A DNA stretch of 6,543 nucleotides from an uncultured Lachnoanaerobaculum sp. (lineage in GTDB: Bacteria; Bacillota; Clostridia; Lachnospirales; Lachnospiraceae), in the NCBI GenBank assembly GCA_938041725.1, contig CALISX010000500.1:1-6543 (forward strand), written 5' to 3'. The number at the start of each line of letters is the position of its first letter. Positions within the stretch are counted from its first letter, which is position 1. Below, piece by piece: positions 6,193-6,543 of this stretch. Under the pieces are notes generated by a model. The model did no database searches and was not told the origin of the DNA. It saw nothing but the letters and a program-made list of their open reading frames with translations. A program made the translations under genes and the position numbers.

Positions 6193-6543
6193 TGCCGGAT
6201 TTATCTGTAACCATTGCCGGTGTCAAAATGAAAAATCCCGTAACCGTGGCCAGCGGCACCTTCGGATCCGGGAAGGAATATTCAGAATTTTTTGATTTGG
6301 GAAGACTGGGGGCAGTTACCACCAAGGGGGTGGCCAATGTGCCCTGGGAGGGAAACCCGACGCCCCGGGTATGCGAAACCTATGGAGGGATGCTCAATGC
6401 CATAGGACTGCAAAATCCCGGTATGGAGGTATTTATTGAGCGGGATATTCCCTTTTTAAAGCAGTTTGATACAAAAATTATTGTGAATGTGTGCGGCAGA
6501 AGGGAAGAGGACTATGTGGAGGTGGTGGAGCGCCTGTCTGACA
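6192..6543 (+). CDS. pyrD: Dihydroorotate dehydrogenase B (NAD+), catalytic subunit, 5' part (continues past window)
   Basis: Oxidises dihydroorotate to orotate, the fourth step of pyrimidine synthesis, using FMN and passing electrons through PyrK. The first 117 codons are present; the family is about 300 residues. Class 1 motifs are clear: the FMN-contacting ASGTFGSG at 20-27, VTTKGV at 42-47 with the conserved lysine K45, the EGNPTPR loop at 53-59, and the substrate loop NAIGLQNPG at 69-77, followed by the strand IIVNVCG. The active-site cysteine loop lies beyond the window. The ATG overlaps the pyrK stop by one base (TAATG), and GAGGTGG (6178-6184) inside the end of pyrK serves as ribosome site. 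The adjacent pyrK marks it as the NAD-dependent 1B type rather than the fumarate-dependent 1A type. pyrE often follows in relatives but cannot be seen here. Confidence 0.96.
   Translation, partial: MPDLSVTIAGVKMKNPVTVASGTFGSGKEYSEFFDLGRLGAVTTKGVANVPWEGNPTPRVCETYGGMLNAIGLQNPGMEVFIERDIPFLKQFDTKIIVNVCGRREEDYVEVVERLSD

Overview
The window looks like chromosomal DNA from a Gram-positive anaerobe of the Clostridia, most likely Lachnospiraceae. The grounds are a type of sugar-binding protein common in that family, strong purine-rich Shine-Dalgarno sites, and the pyrF-pyrK-pyrD order with a PyrK-dependent (class 1B) dihydroorotate dehydrogenase. This taxonomic call is inference from gene content; no rRNA or other marker is present. 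All genes look like ordinary, intact chromosomal genes. I see no insertion sequence, phage gene, CRISPR array, tRNA or rRNA.

Left part (1-3214, + strand): a carbohydrate-use cluster. It opens with the 3' part of an ABC-transporter solute-binding lipoprotein gene. After 25 bp comes an intact cytoplasmic GH32 beta-fructofuranosidase with all three catalytic motifs, which suggests the transporter imports sucrose or short fructo-oligosaccharides that the enzyme then splits. A third gene, 67 bp further on, encodes a protein of the ketopantoate reductase (ApbA/PanE) fold. It keeps the nucleotide-binding loop but appears to lack most PanE catalytic residues, so its substrate is unknown.

Middle (3270-4277, - strand): one gene for an apparent tandem GNAT acetyltransferase, convergent with the cluster on its left and divergent from the pyr genes on its right.

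Right part (4278-6543, + strand): a good sigma-A-type promoter (TTGAAA, 17 bp, extended TATAAT) lies just upstream of the GNAT gene and fires rightward. It is followed by a leader of about 165 nt holding a perfect 13-bp inverted repeat. Then come pyrF (orotidine-5'-phosphate decarboxylase), pyrK (iron-sulfur/FAD electron-transfer subunit) and the 5' part of pyrD (dihydroorotate dehydrogenase catalytic subunit). Together these carry out the NAD-linked oxidation of dihydroorotate and the final step to UMP. The spacing of 15 bp, then a 1-base stop/start overlap, indicates one operon.

I did not find a clearly new biological system. The items most worth a second look are the altered active site of the ketopantoate-reductase-like protein, the long unexplained pyrF leader, and the degenerate N-terminal half of the GNAT protein.
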